The notes beneath the pieces were generated by a model. It did no database searches. It had not been told where the DNA came from and saw only the letters and a list, made by a program, of their open reading frames with translations. The translations under genes and the position numbers were made by a program. A stretch of 11,145 bases of DNA from Bacillota bacterium (GTDB lineage: Bacteria; Bacillota; Dethiobacteria; Dethiobacterales; Dethiobacteraceae): NCBI GenBank assembly GCA_024650095.1, contig JANKMV010000040.1:1-11145 (forward strand). Direction: 5' to 3'. Positions 1 to 6,093 of the stretch are shown here, piece by piece. Positions within the stretch are counted from its first letter, which is position 1. Each line of letters starts with the position of its first letter.

Positions 1-299
1 GAAAGAACACGTCCCCGTTCATTATGGGGTCTATGACCTTTGCCTTAAAGCTCTCCTACATAGCCCGGAGTACTTTAGTTCCTGCGATTCTCGCCTTTGT
101 AGGATTCTCAGCTGCAATTAGTCCAGAAGCGGCCACAGAAACCTTGAAGAATGGCATTCTCTCCGCCTTTCTACTAATCCCCGGAATTGCCTTACTGTTG
201 AGTGGTTTGCTCATTAAATTCGGCTACAAATTGACGAGAGAGAAAGTTCAAGAATTACAAGAAGAGATTGACACACGTAAAACTGTACCCCAATCGTAA
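1..299 (+). CDS. C-terminal end of a GPH-type (MFS) cation:sugar symporter, 5' truncated by the window
   Basis: The reading frame is open from base 3, so the gene begins outside the window and the ATG at 24 is probably internal. The visible protein has two hydrophobic helices (around STLVPAILAFVGFSAAI and NGILSAFLLIPGIALLLSGLL). It ends in a charged cytoplasmic tail, KLTREKVQELQEEIDTRK, which closely resembles the tails of the glycoside-pentoside-hexuronide:cation symporter family (MelB/XynP-like). The segment before the first helix (FALKLSY) also fits the conserved region ahead of TM11 in that family. The role would be proton- or sodium-coupled uptake of a glycoside or sugar acid across the cytoplasmic membrane; the substrate cannot be read from this fragment. 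A hairpin terminator follows 42 bases after the stop, so this is the last gene of its unit. Family assignment is fairly secure, specificity unknown. Confidence 0.72.
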   Translation, partial: KNTSPFIMGSMTFALKLSYIARSTLVPAILAFVGFSAAISPEAATETLKNGILSAFLLIPGIALLLSGLLIKFGYKLTREKVQELQEEIDTRKTVPQS

Positions 300-340
300 G
301 AAGATACTCTATATTGACTATATCCCCTCTAGCAAAAAGA

Positions 341-392
341 GGCTGCTGCAAACGATCTTATTAGATCGTACCTGCAACAGCCTTTTTATTTT
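341..392 (+). terminator. Rho-independent terminator, probably bidirectional
   Basis: GGCTG-C-TGCA (341-350) pairs with TGCA-A-CAGCC (373-382) with one mismatch. An inner ACGATCT/AGATCGT stem closes on a TATT loop. The tail TTTTTATTTT follows on the plus strand. On the minus strand the same hairpin is followed by TCTTTTT, so it can also end the UroD/small-ORF transcript arriving from the right. Confidence 0.85.
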
Positions 393-430
393 AGCAACGT
401 AAAATTCTAGCCGCTATGACTCATTACTTG

Positions 431-562
431 CTAGACAGCTCTTAGTAAAGATGCATACAGTGCCGCTGCAATTTTTTCTCTCACTTCAGGATCATTTTCC
501 CATGAATCATCATTTTTCAGCTCTGCAAACAATTCTGCTGTCGTGTAATTATTCTCGCTCAT
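431..562 (-). CDS. 43-aa small acidic protein, translationally coupled to the UroD-family gene
   Basis: I do not recognise this protein. It begins MSENNYTTAELFAELKNDDS, continues with WENDPEVREKIAAAL and ends YASLLRAV before a TAG. It is acidic, has no Cys, and looks mostly helical, with two short amphipathic segments. A strong AGGAGG lies at 570-575. The first ATG (568) is only one base from it, so the ATG at 562 (seven-base spacing) is the likely start. The TAG stop of the upstream UroD gene (574-576) overlaps this AGGAGG, so ribosomes ending UroD are placed to restart here. The downstream hairpin (341-392) closes the unit. Coding potential is supported by the ribosome site, the coupling and a natural-looking composition. 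Function is unknown; a partner or stability factor for the UroD protein is only a guess from the coupling. Confidence 0.72.
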   Translation of the reverse strand: MSENNYTTAELFAELKNDDSWENDPEVREKIAAALYASLLRAV

Positions 563-568
563 TTTCAT

Positions 569-575
569 ACCTCCT
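569..575 (-). promoter_or_regulatory. Ribosome binding site overlapping the UroD stop codon
   Basis: AGGAGGT on the minus strand. Its first two bases belong to the TAG stop of the UroD-family gene. It fixes the start of the 43-aa ORF at 562 rather than 568 and indicates coupled translation. Confidence 0.75.
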
Positions 576-1758
576 ATTTTTTCCCGTACTCATTGGCAAA
601 CTCATATGCTGCTACTACGTTCTCAATCTTAACGTCTTTAGCATATAAAAATGGCTTGTTTTGCAGGAAGATAAAGCCGCCACCAGGGGCAAAGGTGTCG
701 AAACATTTTTTCACATAATCTATACATTGTTGTTTTGTACCGTATTTCAAAAGATCGCTTTTAATGCCTGTGGCTAGTGTCGCCCAATCACCAATGGCCT
801 TATACGCTTCAAAGGGGTCATCCTCATCCAACATCATTACCATTGCTCCCTGTGGTAACTGCCTATATCGATCGATGGTGTTGAGGAATCTGCCTTCACC
901 CTTTAAGAAGAATTTTGCGCCTGCTTCCATATATGGCCCGTAAATATCTTTAAAATCTTTAAAAAAGAATTCATCGAACTGATCTGGAGAGAGGAAACAT
1001 TCACTATGATACACAGTCATGCCTAGTGGGAAAGATTTACCTCGATAATCTTCGGGCTTTGCCTTAAGATTACGAATAGCTTGTTCCCTAATTACTCTAC
1101 ACGCTTCTCTAACCGTTTCTGGTCTTCTTCTTAAATCAACTAGGGCGTTGGTAATACCTCTATAATGATCAAAAATAGAATTAAAAGCAGAACTGTATCT
1201 AAGCGAACTTGGACCTAAAAGTGACACGATTTTTCTCGTTTCATATATACTTTCGTTGATAAGCGAATTAGTAAGATAAAACTTCTTATACTCCACTGCG
1301 GCTTCCTTTAAAGCGGCATAGGCCACATCTTTAGGTTGGTCAAAAACTGGATACTTCTTTTTAAACATAGTTTGATAACGGAATGCTTCAAGATCATTGA
1401 TGAGTTCTGGATATTCATCCGCATGCATAAACTGGGCAGCTGCCTGTACATGTTCAATCCCCGTATCATCTTTAGCAATAACATAGTCGTTGTAGCCAAG
1501 CTTCTGATATGTTTTCACTGGATGAGGTACGCCAGCCATTAATGCTACATAGTCTAGACTAATATCATCGAGAAATTTTAAGTAGGTTTCTGCAGCGAAA
1601 TTAGGATCGTCCATTACGTCCTTGTAAGTCCTGCCCTCATAGGCAAAAGGCCACATAATAAATTCCATACCCACGGGTACTTTATTAGGTTCTCTGAAGT
1701 TAATCGCGTCCACTAAATTTTGCACTTTCGTGTCGTATAAATCATTACTCATAAACAT
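574..1758 (-). CDS. UroD-superfamily protein (corrinoid methyltransferase-like), lacking the canonical zinc ligands
   Basis: A 394-aa protein with the overall pattern of the uroporphyrinogen-decarboxylase superfamily, in the long (~390-400 aa) branch of anaerobes rather than true HemE. Recognisable parts are the N-terminal PNKVPVGMEF (25-34), LSPDQFDEFFFKDFKDIYGP (256-275) and the C-terminal GGGFIFL...IENVVAAYEFANEYG. Relatives such as MtaA/MtbA and demethylase components move methyl groups to or from corrinoid proteins in the cytoplasm using a zinc-bound thiol. Here the strand that normally carries H-x-C reads FFLKGEGRF (283-291), and the distal Cys position reads FLQNKP, so zinc-thiolate chemistry is doubtful. 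AAGGAGGT (1762-1769) lies four bases before ATG 1758 and ten before ATG 1752; homologues as I remember them start MSN, so 1752 is possible. No corrinoid protein, MtrH-like partner or activator is nearby. Superfamily sure, substrate unknown. Confidence 0.85.
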   Translation of the reverse strand: MFMSNDLYDTKVQNLVDAINFREPNKVPVGMEFIMWPFAYEGRTYKDVMDDPNFAAETYLKFLDDISLDYVALMAGVPHPVKTYQKLGYNDYVIAKDDTGIEHVQAAAQFMHADEYPELINDLEAFRYQTMFKKKYPVFDQPKDVAYAALKEAAVEYKKFYLTNSLINESIYETRKIVSLLGPSSLRYSSAFNSIFDHYRGITNALVDLRRRPETVREACRVIREQAIRNLKAKPEDYRGKSFPLGMTVYHSECFLSPDQFDEFFFKDFKDIYGPYMEAGAKFFLKGEGRFLNTIDRYRQLPQGAMVMMLDEDDPFEAYKAIGDWATLATGIKSDLLKYGTKQQCIDYVKKCFDTFAPGGGFIFLQNKPFLYAKDVKIENVVAAYEFANEYGKK

Positions 1759-1870
1759 TTGACCTCCTTGTTTTTTCTTTTTGCCTTATTGTTTTCCAGT
1801 TATTTTTATGCTTTTCATGCAGCAAGCCGCAGCAGCGTTACGTTGTTCCGAATAGCTTTTTTATACTATT

Positions 1871-1899
1871 ATTATGACACATAATAAGAATTTTCACAA
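1871..1899 (-). promoter_or_regulatory. Sigma-A-type promoter for the UroD/small-ORF unit, with a palindrome over the -10
   Basis: On the minus strand: -35 TTGTGA (1894-1899), 17-base spacer, -10 CATAAT (1871-1876). A perfect 8-bp inverted repeat, TTATTATG-ACA-CATAATAA (1869-1887), covers the -10 and the adjacent spacer, where a repressor would block initiation. The implied leader is about 105 bases. Confidence 0.55.
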
Positions 1900-2020
1900 T
1901 ATTTGCATAATTATAGTGATCTATTTTTTTTGATACTCTGCTTCCTCGTATGGACAACATCATGTAGATAGAACCCGCTGAAAAACTCGTGCAAAAACCT
2001 CTATACTTACTATATAAAAG

Positions 2021-2065
2021 TTGGACATGATCGAAGTATAAAAATCTACTCCTATTCATGTCCAA
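2021..2065 (-). terminator. Long-stem hairpin ending the ArsR operon (weak U-tract)
   Basis: A perfect 10-bp inverted repeat, TTGGACATGA (2021-2030) and TCATGTCCAA (2056-2065), with an inner AGTA/TACT. On the minus strand it begins 13 bases after the stop of the 40-aa ORF and is followed by CTTTTATATAG, so the U-tract is short. It could instead be a processing or regulator site. Confidence 0.5.
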
Positions 2066-2078
2066 TCTAAATCTAAAT

Positions 2079-2201
2079 CTAATTTTCTTTTGTGTTGCTA
2101 GGATACATCTTTTCCTCTCCATGACATTTTTTAACTTGCTCATCACTGCATTTTCCACTATTGGGTTTCAATTCAGGATGATCACATTTAGATTCACTCA
2201 T
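2079..2201 (-). CDS. 40-aa Cys/His-rich small protein, overlapping arsR
   Basis: The protein starts MSESKCDHPELKPNSGKC and continues SDEQVKKCHGEE before a short polar tail. Cys6, His8, Cys18, Cys26 and His27 form a CxH...C...CH set that could bind a metal ion or a metalloid. It is hydrophilic, with no signal peptide or membrane segment, so it should be cytosolic. AGGAGG (2211-2216) lies nine bases before the ATG. The ATG overlaps the arsR stop by eight bases (ATGAGTGA), so the two genes are translationally coupled. I recall similar small proteins with a C-x-HPEL-x-P...C...KKCHG pattern beside ArsR regulators in other anaerobic Bacillota; this is memory, not a search. A metal chaperone, buffer or co-sensor role is inference from the residues and context. 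Confidence 0.8.
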   Translation of the reverse strand: MSESKCDHPELKPNSGKCSDEQVKKCHGEEKMYPSNTKEN

Positions 2202-2541
2202 TTTTTACTCCCTCCTTTCTACCGCATGAATGATCCTTTGAGCCGAATTTGTGACAAACGGAATTAGAATCTTGTACGATGTCAGACAAGTCGGCTAATT
2301 CTTTAGCTGACTCTCGCAGCAGTTGGCGGTCAACATAATAATGAGTATAATAGCCTCTCTTATCCCCTTTAATAATTCCCGCATGACGTAAAATTTTTAG
2401 ATGCTGAGACACTGCAGAATCTGATACATTTAAATTCTTTGCTAATGCCCCCACGCAATAATCATGGCTCAAAAGAAGTTTTATTATAGTAAATCTAGTC
2501 TCATCAGAGAGAGATTTTAATATTTCTATTAGCTCAGCCAT
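2194..2541 (-). CDS. ArsR/SmtB-family metal(loid)-responsive repressor
   Basis: A 115-aa winged-helix regulator, a usual family length. MAELIEILKSLSDETRFTII is the typical N-terminal helix; the recognition helix region is VSDSAVSQHLKILRHAGII (39-57), and GDKRGYYTHYYVD forms the wing. Cys29 (SHDYCVGALA) sits where ArsR proteins carry their ELCVCDL metalloid cysteines, but the second Cys is missing. A tail with Cys96, His97, His104 and Cys106 may complete a site, so the ligand is probably a thiophilic metal or metalloid, not identifiable here. The start has only a modest GAGGGAT site nine bases upstream. The gene is transcribed from a perfect-consensus promoter (2587-2615) and overlaps the 40-aa Cys/His ORF. 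No efflux pump or arsenate reductase is adjacent, which is unusual for the family. ArsR repressors normally bind their own promoter and leave it when metal binds. Confidence 0.9.
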   Translation of the reverse strand: MAELIEILKSLSDETRFTIIKLLLSHDYCVGALAKNLNVSDSAVSQHLKILRHAGIIKGDKRGYYTHYYVDRQLLRESAKELADLSDIVQDSNSVCHKFGSKDHSCGRKEGVKNE

Positions 2542-2563
2542 AACGTATCCCTCGCTTGGATTT

Positions 2564-2615
2564 TATTTTAAAATACACTTAACTACATTATAATTTACTA
2601 ATTTGTTGTTGTCAA
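2564..2615 (-). promoter_or_regulatory. Consensus sigma-A promoter of arsR with a downstream palindrome (putative operator)
   Basis: On the minus strand: TTGACA (2610-2615), exactly 17 bases, TATAAT (2587-2592), identical to consensus. The 12-bp palindrome TATTTTAAAATA (2564-2575) lies near +5 to +17, a plausible ArsR operator. Such a strong promoter normally needs tight repression. Confidence 0.85.
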
Positions 2616-2720
2616 TTGCAAACAAAATAAATCATAAGAGTTAACTGTTACACAACTACTAATACAAAAGTAAAACGATTAGGTGGTAACACGCGCTTTT
2701 ACGTACTGGTTTCCGCAATC

Positions 2721-2737
2721 GCTTGCTAACTGCAAGC
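2721..2737. repeat. Perfect 6-bp hairpin GCTTGC-TAACT-GCAAGC
   Basis: An inverted repeat with a five-base loop and no U-tract on either strand, so not a typical terminator. It lies between the T-box-like sequence and the flavoprotein terminator. Role unknown. Confidence 0.5.
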
Positions 2738-2752
2738 AATATATTCCATACA

Positions 2753-2786
2753 GAAAAAACACGAGACAGTGTTGATTGCCCCGTGT
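2753..2786 (-). terminator. Rho-independent terminator of the flavoprotein gene
   Basis: On the minus strand ACACGGGGCA (2777-2786) pairs with TGTCTCGTGT (2759-2768): ten pairs including two G-U, with an eight-base loop, followed directly by TTTTTT (2753-2758). It lies about 58 bases after the flavoprotein stop. Confidence 0.88.
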
Positions 2787-2844
2787 CCAAATGTATAATC
2801 AGTGACCGTTTCTAAAAACTCTTTTCTCTTTGTTTACGTGTGAC

Positions 2845-3495
2845 TTACTTTTTTGTAGAGAGACGTGTACCTAAGGCAAACGCTTTCTGTAAATCCTGGG
2901 GGAAGATTTCTTCATGTCTTTTTTGTCTGGCATCTACATCAAACATTTCAGAATCCACTTTGCTGTAATCCTCAAACTGTAACGTTTCAGCACTAAAGAT
3001 AGTTTCCGGGTCACCACTGTCCAAAAAACGCATTAACTGTTCGTTTTCCTTAAAGTAGCGGTCGTAACCTACATTGCCGTAAGACTCTTCCGGGCAGTTC
3101 GTGGTGTAAACCCAAGCAGTTTTTATTGGATGCGGTACGGATGTCCGGTGATCTTTGGTATAGCGTAAGTATTGAAAAAGCAATCTTTCAATCATGGACC
3201 GCAATTCGCCTGTTACACACCCAAAATAGATGGGCGAACCTAAAACCAGTGCGTCTGCTTCCTCGATACGCTGGAGAACTGGTGTCAAATCGTCTCGCAT
3301 GGCACATTTACCATAGCTTTTGCCAGCTTTAAGTTTACAGGCAAAGCAGCTTGTACAGCCTTGAAAATCCAGATCATAAAGATTTACCAGTTCGGTTGTA
3401 GCACCCTTAGCGGCACTGCCTTCCAGGACTTTTTTCAGCATTGAAGCTGTGTTCCATTCCTTTCTGGGACCACCATTTATGGCCATCACTTTCAT
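2845..3495 (-). CDS. Iron-sulfur flavoprotein-like NADPH-dependent FMN reductase family protein
   Basis: A 216-aa flavodoxin-fold protein. MKVMAINGGPRKEWNTASML (1-20) is the phosphate-binding loop for FMN, and GSPIYFGCVTGELRSMIERL (86-105) is the second flavin-binding segment. Between them, Cys47, Cys50, Cys53 and Cys64 form CX2CX2CX10C. This resembles the compact cysteine cluster that binds 4Fe-4S in Methanosarcina-type Isf proteins, although the last gap is longer than usual. It is probably a cytosolic electron-transfer protein or quinone/metal reductase; donor and acceptor cannot be read. The start is supported by GGAGG nine bases before the ATG. It is preceded by a decayed gene remnant (3547-3750), so it may once have been part of a longer operon, and it is closed by its own terminator. 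Family confident, exact role open. Confidence 0.86.
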   Translation of the reverse strand: MKVMAINGGPRKEWNTASMLKKVLEGSAAKGATTELVNLYDLDFQGCTSCFACKLKAGKSYGKCAMRDDLTPVLQRIEEADALVLGSPIYFGCVTGELRSMIERLLFQYLRYTKDHRTSVPHPIKTAWVYTTNCPEESYGNVGYDRYFKENEQLMRFLDSGDPETIFSAETLQFEDYSKVDSEMFDVDARQKRHEEIFPQDLQKAFALGTRLSTKK

Positions 3496-3830
3496 TTACG
3501 TACACCTCCACATGTCACTATATCTTTTCATACAGCTTCGCTGAAATTAAACAAATTCCTTCTTATGGTAGGATATTGTAAATGATTCTCCTAGAGCAGC
3601 ACCAGCAAAAATAGGCACATGTACATCCTCTCTATAAACTAAGCTATCCAAAATATCGCAGCTTGCACTGTTAATGGCAGAGTCAGGATCAATTTTGACA
3701 CCGATAATACGTAATGGAAGGGTAAAGTCATTAATCCGACAAGCACCAAGTCAACGATAATAGCAGCTGCACACCTGAAACCAGCAGCTTGCGAAAAATA
3801 ATCGTGTAGAGTCCACAATCATTCCGGTAT
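3496..3830. other. Region between the flavoprotein and the 289-aa membrane protein genes
   Basis: It contains the gene remnant (3547-3750), a small CAGC-GAA-GCTG hairpin near 3534-3544 and the flavoprotein ribosome site. A weak minus-strand promoter (TTGTTT, 16 bases, TATGAA) could drive the flavoprotein gene from the end of the remnant. I see no intact gene and no clear terminator for the 289-aa gene. Confidence 0.5.
3547..3750 (-). pseudogene. Remnant of an unidentified gene (C-terminal ~67 codons, no start)
   Basis: On the minus strand this 67-codon open stretch ends in TAA at 3547 and is bounded upstream by an in-frame TGA at 3751-3753. It has protein-like composition, for example LPLRIIGVKIDPDSAINS and YREDVHVPIFAGAALGESF. 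There is no ATG or ribosome site at its left boundary. The adjacent frame just upstream reads AAAIIVDLVLVG, as if a frameshift separated it from the rest of the same protein. Further upstream the sequence runs into the 289-aa gene. I do not recognise the family. The best reading is the 3' end of a gene broken by frameshift and deletion; chance openness is the alternative. Confidence 0.45.
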
Positions 3831-4700
3831 TTAGTGGGTTATTGGTAGCTTGCCGGCAGCTTTGAGAATTTCCCGGTGATGCCGAATATCCATACCCCCA
3901 CCGTGGATGATGCTGCCTAAGAAATGGATACAGAAATGACCGGGAAAACTATTGTCATCAAGCTTGCCGCCTCCATGCGGCATACCATGCATCGAAGCGG
4001 CAATACGGGACCCTCCGACTTCAACAATAATTCCTTTGCGATCCCAGCTCCACTGACCACCATAGATTTTTTTCATGATGGCTGTATCTTCAGCCGTCAG
4101 GGGTTGGGCGTCTACATGGGTATTACCTTCTCGACGCTGCACATGAAAGGATTCACCGCTATAGATATCTGTAATCTTCGCGGTGGCATACATCGGAAAG
4201 ATTCTATCCACGTCCTCCCACACGAGCAAAGCACCGTAGGTCTTGCGAATTTCCTGCCTGTATGCAGCAATGAGATTCAGCAGACCTTCTTTACAATTTG
4301 TTGAAGGCTCTACCAATTGATGCTCCCTAGTAGAGAGCTCATTTAAGGTCAGAGTGTAATATAAAAGAACTTGCTGCTGATCTCCATAAATAAAGGTAAA
4401 GGAATAATGATCGTAAGAAGATATATCGGTTGTCGCTGAGACCGTTTTATATAACAGTGACTTTTCTTTAAAAAAAGTAGCGTGGCCATTAGTAATAGAA
4501 TAGGTGAAATATGGATATTCGCTTGAAGAAACCTCTATTTTCTGCAGTCCATCGAGTCGAATATAGGTAATATCCGGTTCTTGATTAAAGCTTTTATACA
4601 ACCATAAAAAAGCTACCAAGAGCACCCCCAGGCTCAGTAGCTTCCATATTCTCTGTATGAATTTGGCCTTGTTTTCTGAAATGAACGTACTAATCTGCAT
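3831..4700 (-). CDS. Membrane-anchored extracytoplasmic protein with a conserved His/Cys-rich C-terminal domain
   Basis: A 289-aa protein with a single N-terminal membrane anchor (IWKLLSLGVLLVAFLWLY, about 18-35) preceded by positive charges, so residues after about 40 should lie outside the membrane. The middle is a beta-rich segment, YIRLDGLQKIEV to LLYYTLTL. The C-terminal part (about 170-285) carries LTAEDTAIMKKIYGGQWSW, ASMHGMPHGGG and PGHFCIHFLGSIIHGGGMD. I remember this pattern from secreted proteins of spore-forming Bacillota, sometimes beside peptidoglycan-binding or stalk domains, where it has no firmly assigned activity. The conserved His, Cys and Asp residues would suit a metal site or hydrolase centre, but that is inference. 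The ribosome site is weak (AGGTGTG). The diguanylate cyclase lies upstream in the same orientation, 304 bases away, without a clear terminator between. Confidence 0.7.
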   Translation of the reverse strand: MQISTFISENKAKFIQRIWKLLSLGVLLVAFLWLYKSFNQEPDITYIRLDGLQKIEVSSSEYPYFTYSITNGHATFFKEKSLLYKTVSATTDISSYDHYSFTFIYGDQQQVLLYYTLTLNELSTREHQLVEPSTNCKEGLLNLIAAYRQEIRKTYGALLVWEDVDRIFPMYATAKITDIYSGESFHVQRREGNTHVDAQPLTAEDTAIMKKIYGGQWSWDRKGIIVEVGGSRIAASMHGMPHGGGKLDDNSFPGHFCIHFLGSIIHGGGMDIRHHREILKAAGKLPITH

Positions 4701-5004
4701 ATCACACCTGTCTGTTTAAGAAAATATGATTGCGGAATCAAACACTAACTCTGTAAGCCTCTTGTCTTTGATCCTGACTCAAAGCGTGAACAATCCTATA
4801 TCCATGACTATTACGTTTTCGTCAATTTTATGCTGATAACTTAAATAAGCATGGAATCAAACAAAACCCAAGCCAACTTAATGACTTCGGTTCCATTACA
4901 ATGTAGATTATATCTATTTACCGGCACTGAAGTCGTTTTGCAATCTTTTCAATGCATCATTCAATTTTTTTGCAATCCTTTTATTACAAGACCTAGATTA
5001 ATTC
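4701..5004. other. Intergenic region between the diguanylate cyclase and the membrane protein genes
   Basis: It holds an imperfect direct repeat TTTTGCAATCYTTT at 4936-4949 and 4968-4981 (32-base period) and an 11-base direct repeat GGAATCAAACA at 4734-4744 and 4853-4863. On the minus strand a 27-codon frame bounded by stops reads RIAKKLNDALKRLQNDFSAGK before TAG, possibly a small remnant. A 58-codon plus-strand frame opens at ATG 4851 but has no ribosome site and hydrophobic, unconvincing content. I see no clear promoter or terminator. Confidence 0.45.
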
Positions 5005-6093
5005 CTACCTATCAAACATAACGCTGTTTTTACCACAGTACTTTGCCTGATACATTAAATGGTCAACTTTACTTAACAGAGTCTCTCCCGTAGTTCCATC
5101 TTCGGTTGAAACAACTCCAAAGCTGCAGGTCACTTGTTGCCCAAGCCCGAAATCATACTCTTGTATGGAGTTGCGAATTTCATAGGCTACGTCTATGGCC
5201 TTATCTTTTGTAGCATCGGGCAACAACACTGCAAATTCCTCTCCGCCCCAACGTGACAGAACATCCATGTCTCTTAAATTTTTCTTCATTATAGATACCA
5301 TTTCCACCAGTATTCTATCACCTGTAATGTGTCCGTTTACATCATTAATTTGTTTAAAATCGTCAATGTCAAATAGAATGATGGCAAATCCAAGATTGCA
5401 CTCTCGGTAATTTGTAACACTCTTCTCCAGTTCCAAATTAAAGTGAAGACGGTTGAAGATTCCTGTTAATGAGTCAGTCACTGACATTCTTTTTAGCGTT
5501 TGTAGTGATATATAGTGGTGCCGCTTATAATACTGAATTCGATAGGACGATATTGCACTCAAAATTAATACAATGATAATATAAACTGAACCGGCGGCAA
5601 ATTCCCGATGATCTACATTCATAGTAAAGAACGCAAATAGTAAAAACGCACATACCAGGAATACTGCAGCAGCAACACTATTTCGCCACCGGTTTGGGAT
5701 TATGAAATACCCAATCACAATAATGTTAACATCAAAGCATTTAATCAAGAAATTAGGATTGTCATAGAAAGAAACTGTGTACAAGTATGAAAAAACAAAT
5801 AGAAACATGTAGAAAGTAATTAACTTAAAGGCTGCCTTAAAATCCTTTGCGTTTGCAATGCTAGAATAAAATAGCAGAATCAGAATTAGAAAGATTATTT
5901 TATTCAATAGAATCAAAAAAACCGATTTTAGATCTGTAATAATTATTACATCCACAATGATAAATAAAAAATTCAATAAAACTAAAAACAATACGATACT
6001 CTTAAAATATCGTAGAATCCTGGAAAGTTCATCACAAAAGTATTCATTTTCCATTATGGGGTCTTTAAATTCCGCCCATAGATTTGTGTACAA
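5005..6093 (-). CDS. Membrane diguanylate cyclase (six-helix N-terminus + GGDEF domain), TTG start
   Basis: A 362-aa protein with about six membrane helices (roughly 31-53, 57-76, 88-107, 116-132, 138-156, 166-183) followed by a GGDEF domain (about 200-362). The domain has SVTDSLTGIFNR, the metal-binding FDIDDFKQIND (Asp242), the signature RWGGEEF (GGEEF 283-287) and the inhibitory I-site RDMD (274-277), exactly five residues before GGEEF. It should therefore make c-di-GMP from two GTP and be feedback inhibited. The membrane domain is a likely sensor of unknown signal; I see no named sensor family. The start is TTG at 6093, seven bases after AAAGGAGGGG. The first ATG (codon 14) has no ribosome site. 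There is no EAL or PilZ protein in the window. Catalysis is well supported by motifs. Confidence 0.93.
   Translation of the reverse strand: MYTNLWAEFKDPIMENEYFCDELSRILRYFKSIVLFLVLLNFLFIIVDVIIITDLKSVFLILLNKIIFLILILLFYSSIANAKDFKAAFKLITFYMFLFVFSYLYTVSFYDNPNFLIKCFDVNIIVIGYFIIPNRWRNSVAAAVFLVCAFLLFAFFTMNVDHREFAAGSVYIIIVLILSAISSYRIQYYKRHHYISLQTLKRMSVTDSLTGIFNRLHFNLELEKSVTNYRECNLGFAIILFDIDDFKQINDVNGHITGDRILVEMVSIMKKNLRDMDVLSRWGGEEFAVLLPDATKDKAIDVAYEIRNSIQEYDFGLGQQVTCSFGVVSTEDGTTGETLLSKVDHLMYQAKYCGKNSVMFDR

Larger units (their letters stand above)
1759..2078. other. Intergenic region between the UroD gene and the ArsR operon
   Basis: It holds the UroD promoter and palindrome (1869-1899) and the hairpin after the ArsR operon (2021-2065). 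In 1930-2020 I see no convincing gene. A minus-strand frame is open across part of this stretch, but it has no ribosome site and overlaps the 40-aa ORF, so I do not count it. Confidence 0.6.
2542..2844. other. Intergenic region between arsR and the flavoprotein gene
   Basis: It contains the arsR promoter/operator (2564-2615), a T-box-like sequence on the plus strand (2681-2696), a small GCTTGC-TAACT-GCAAGC hairpin (2721-2737) and the flavoprotein terminator (2753-2786). I see no gene in it. Confidence 0.7.

Noticed and set aside
1838..2158. A 106-codon minus-strand frame between the UroD and ArsR units
   Set aside because: It overlaps the 40-aa Cys/His ORF in another frame and runs through the hairpin and the UroD promoter. 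It has no ribosome site and unconvincing composition.
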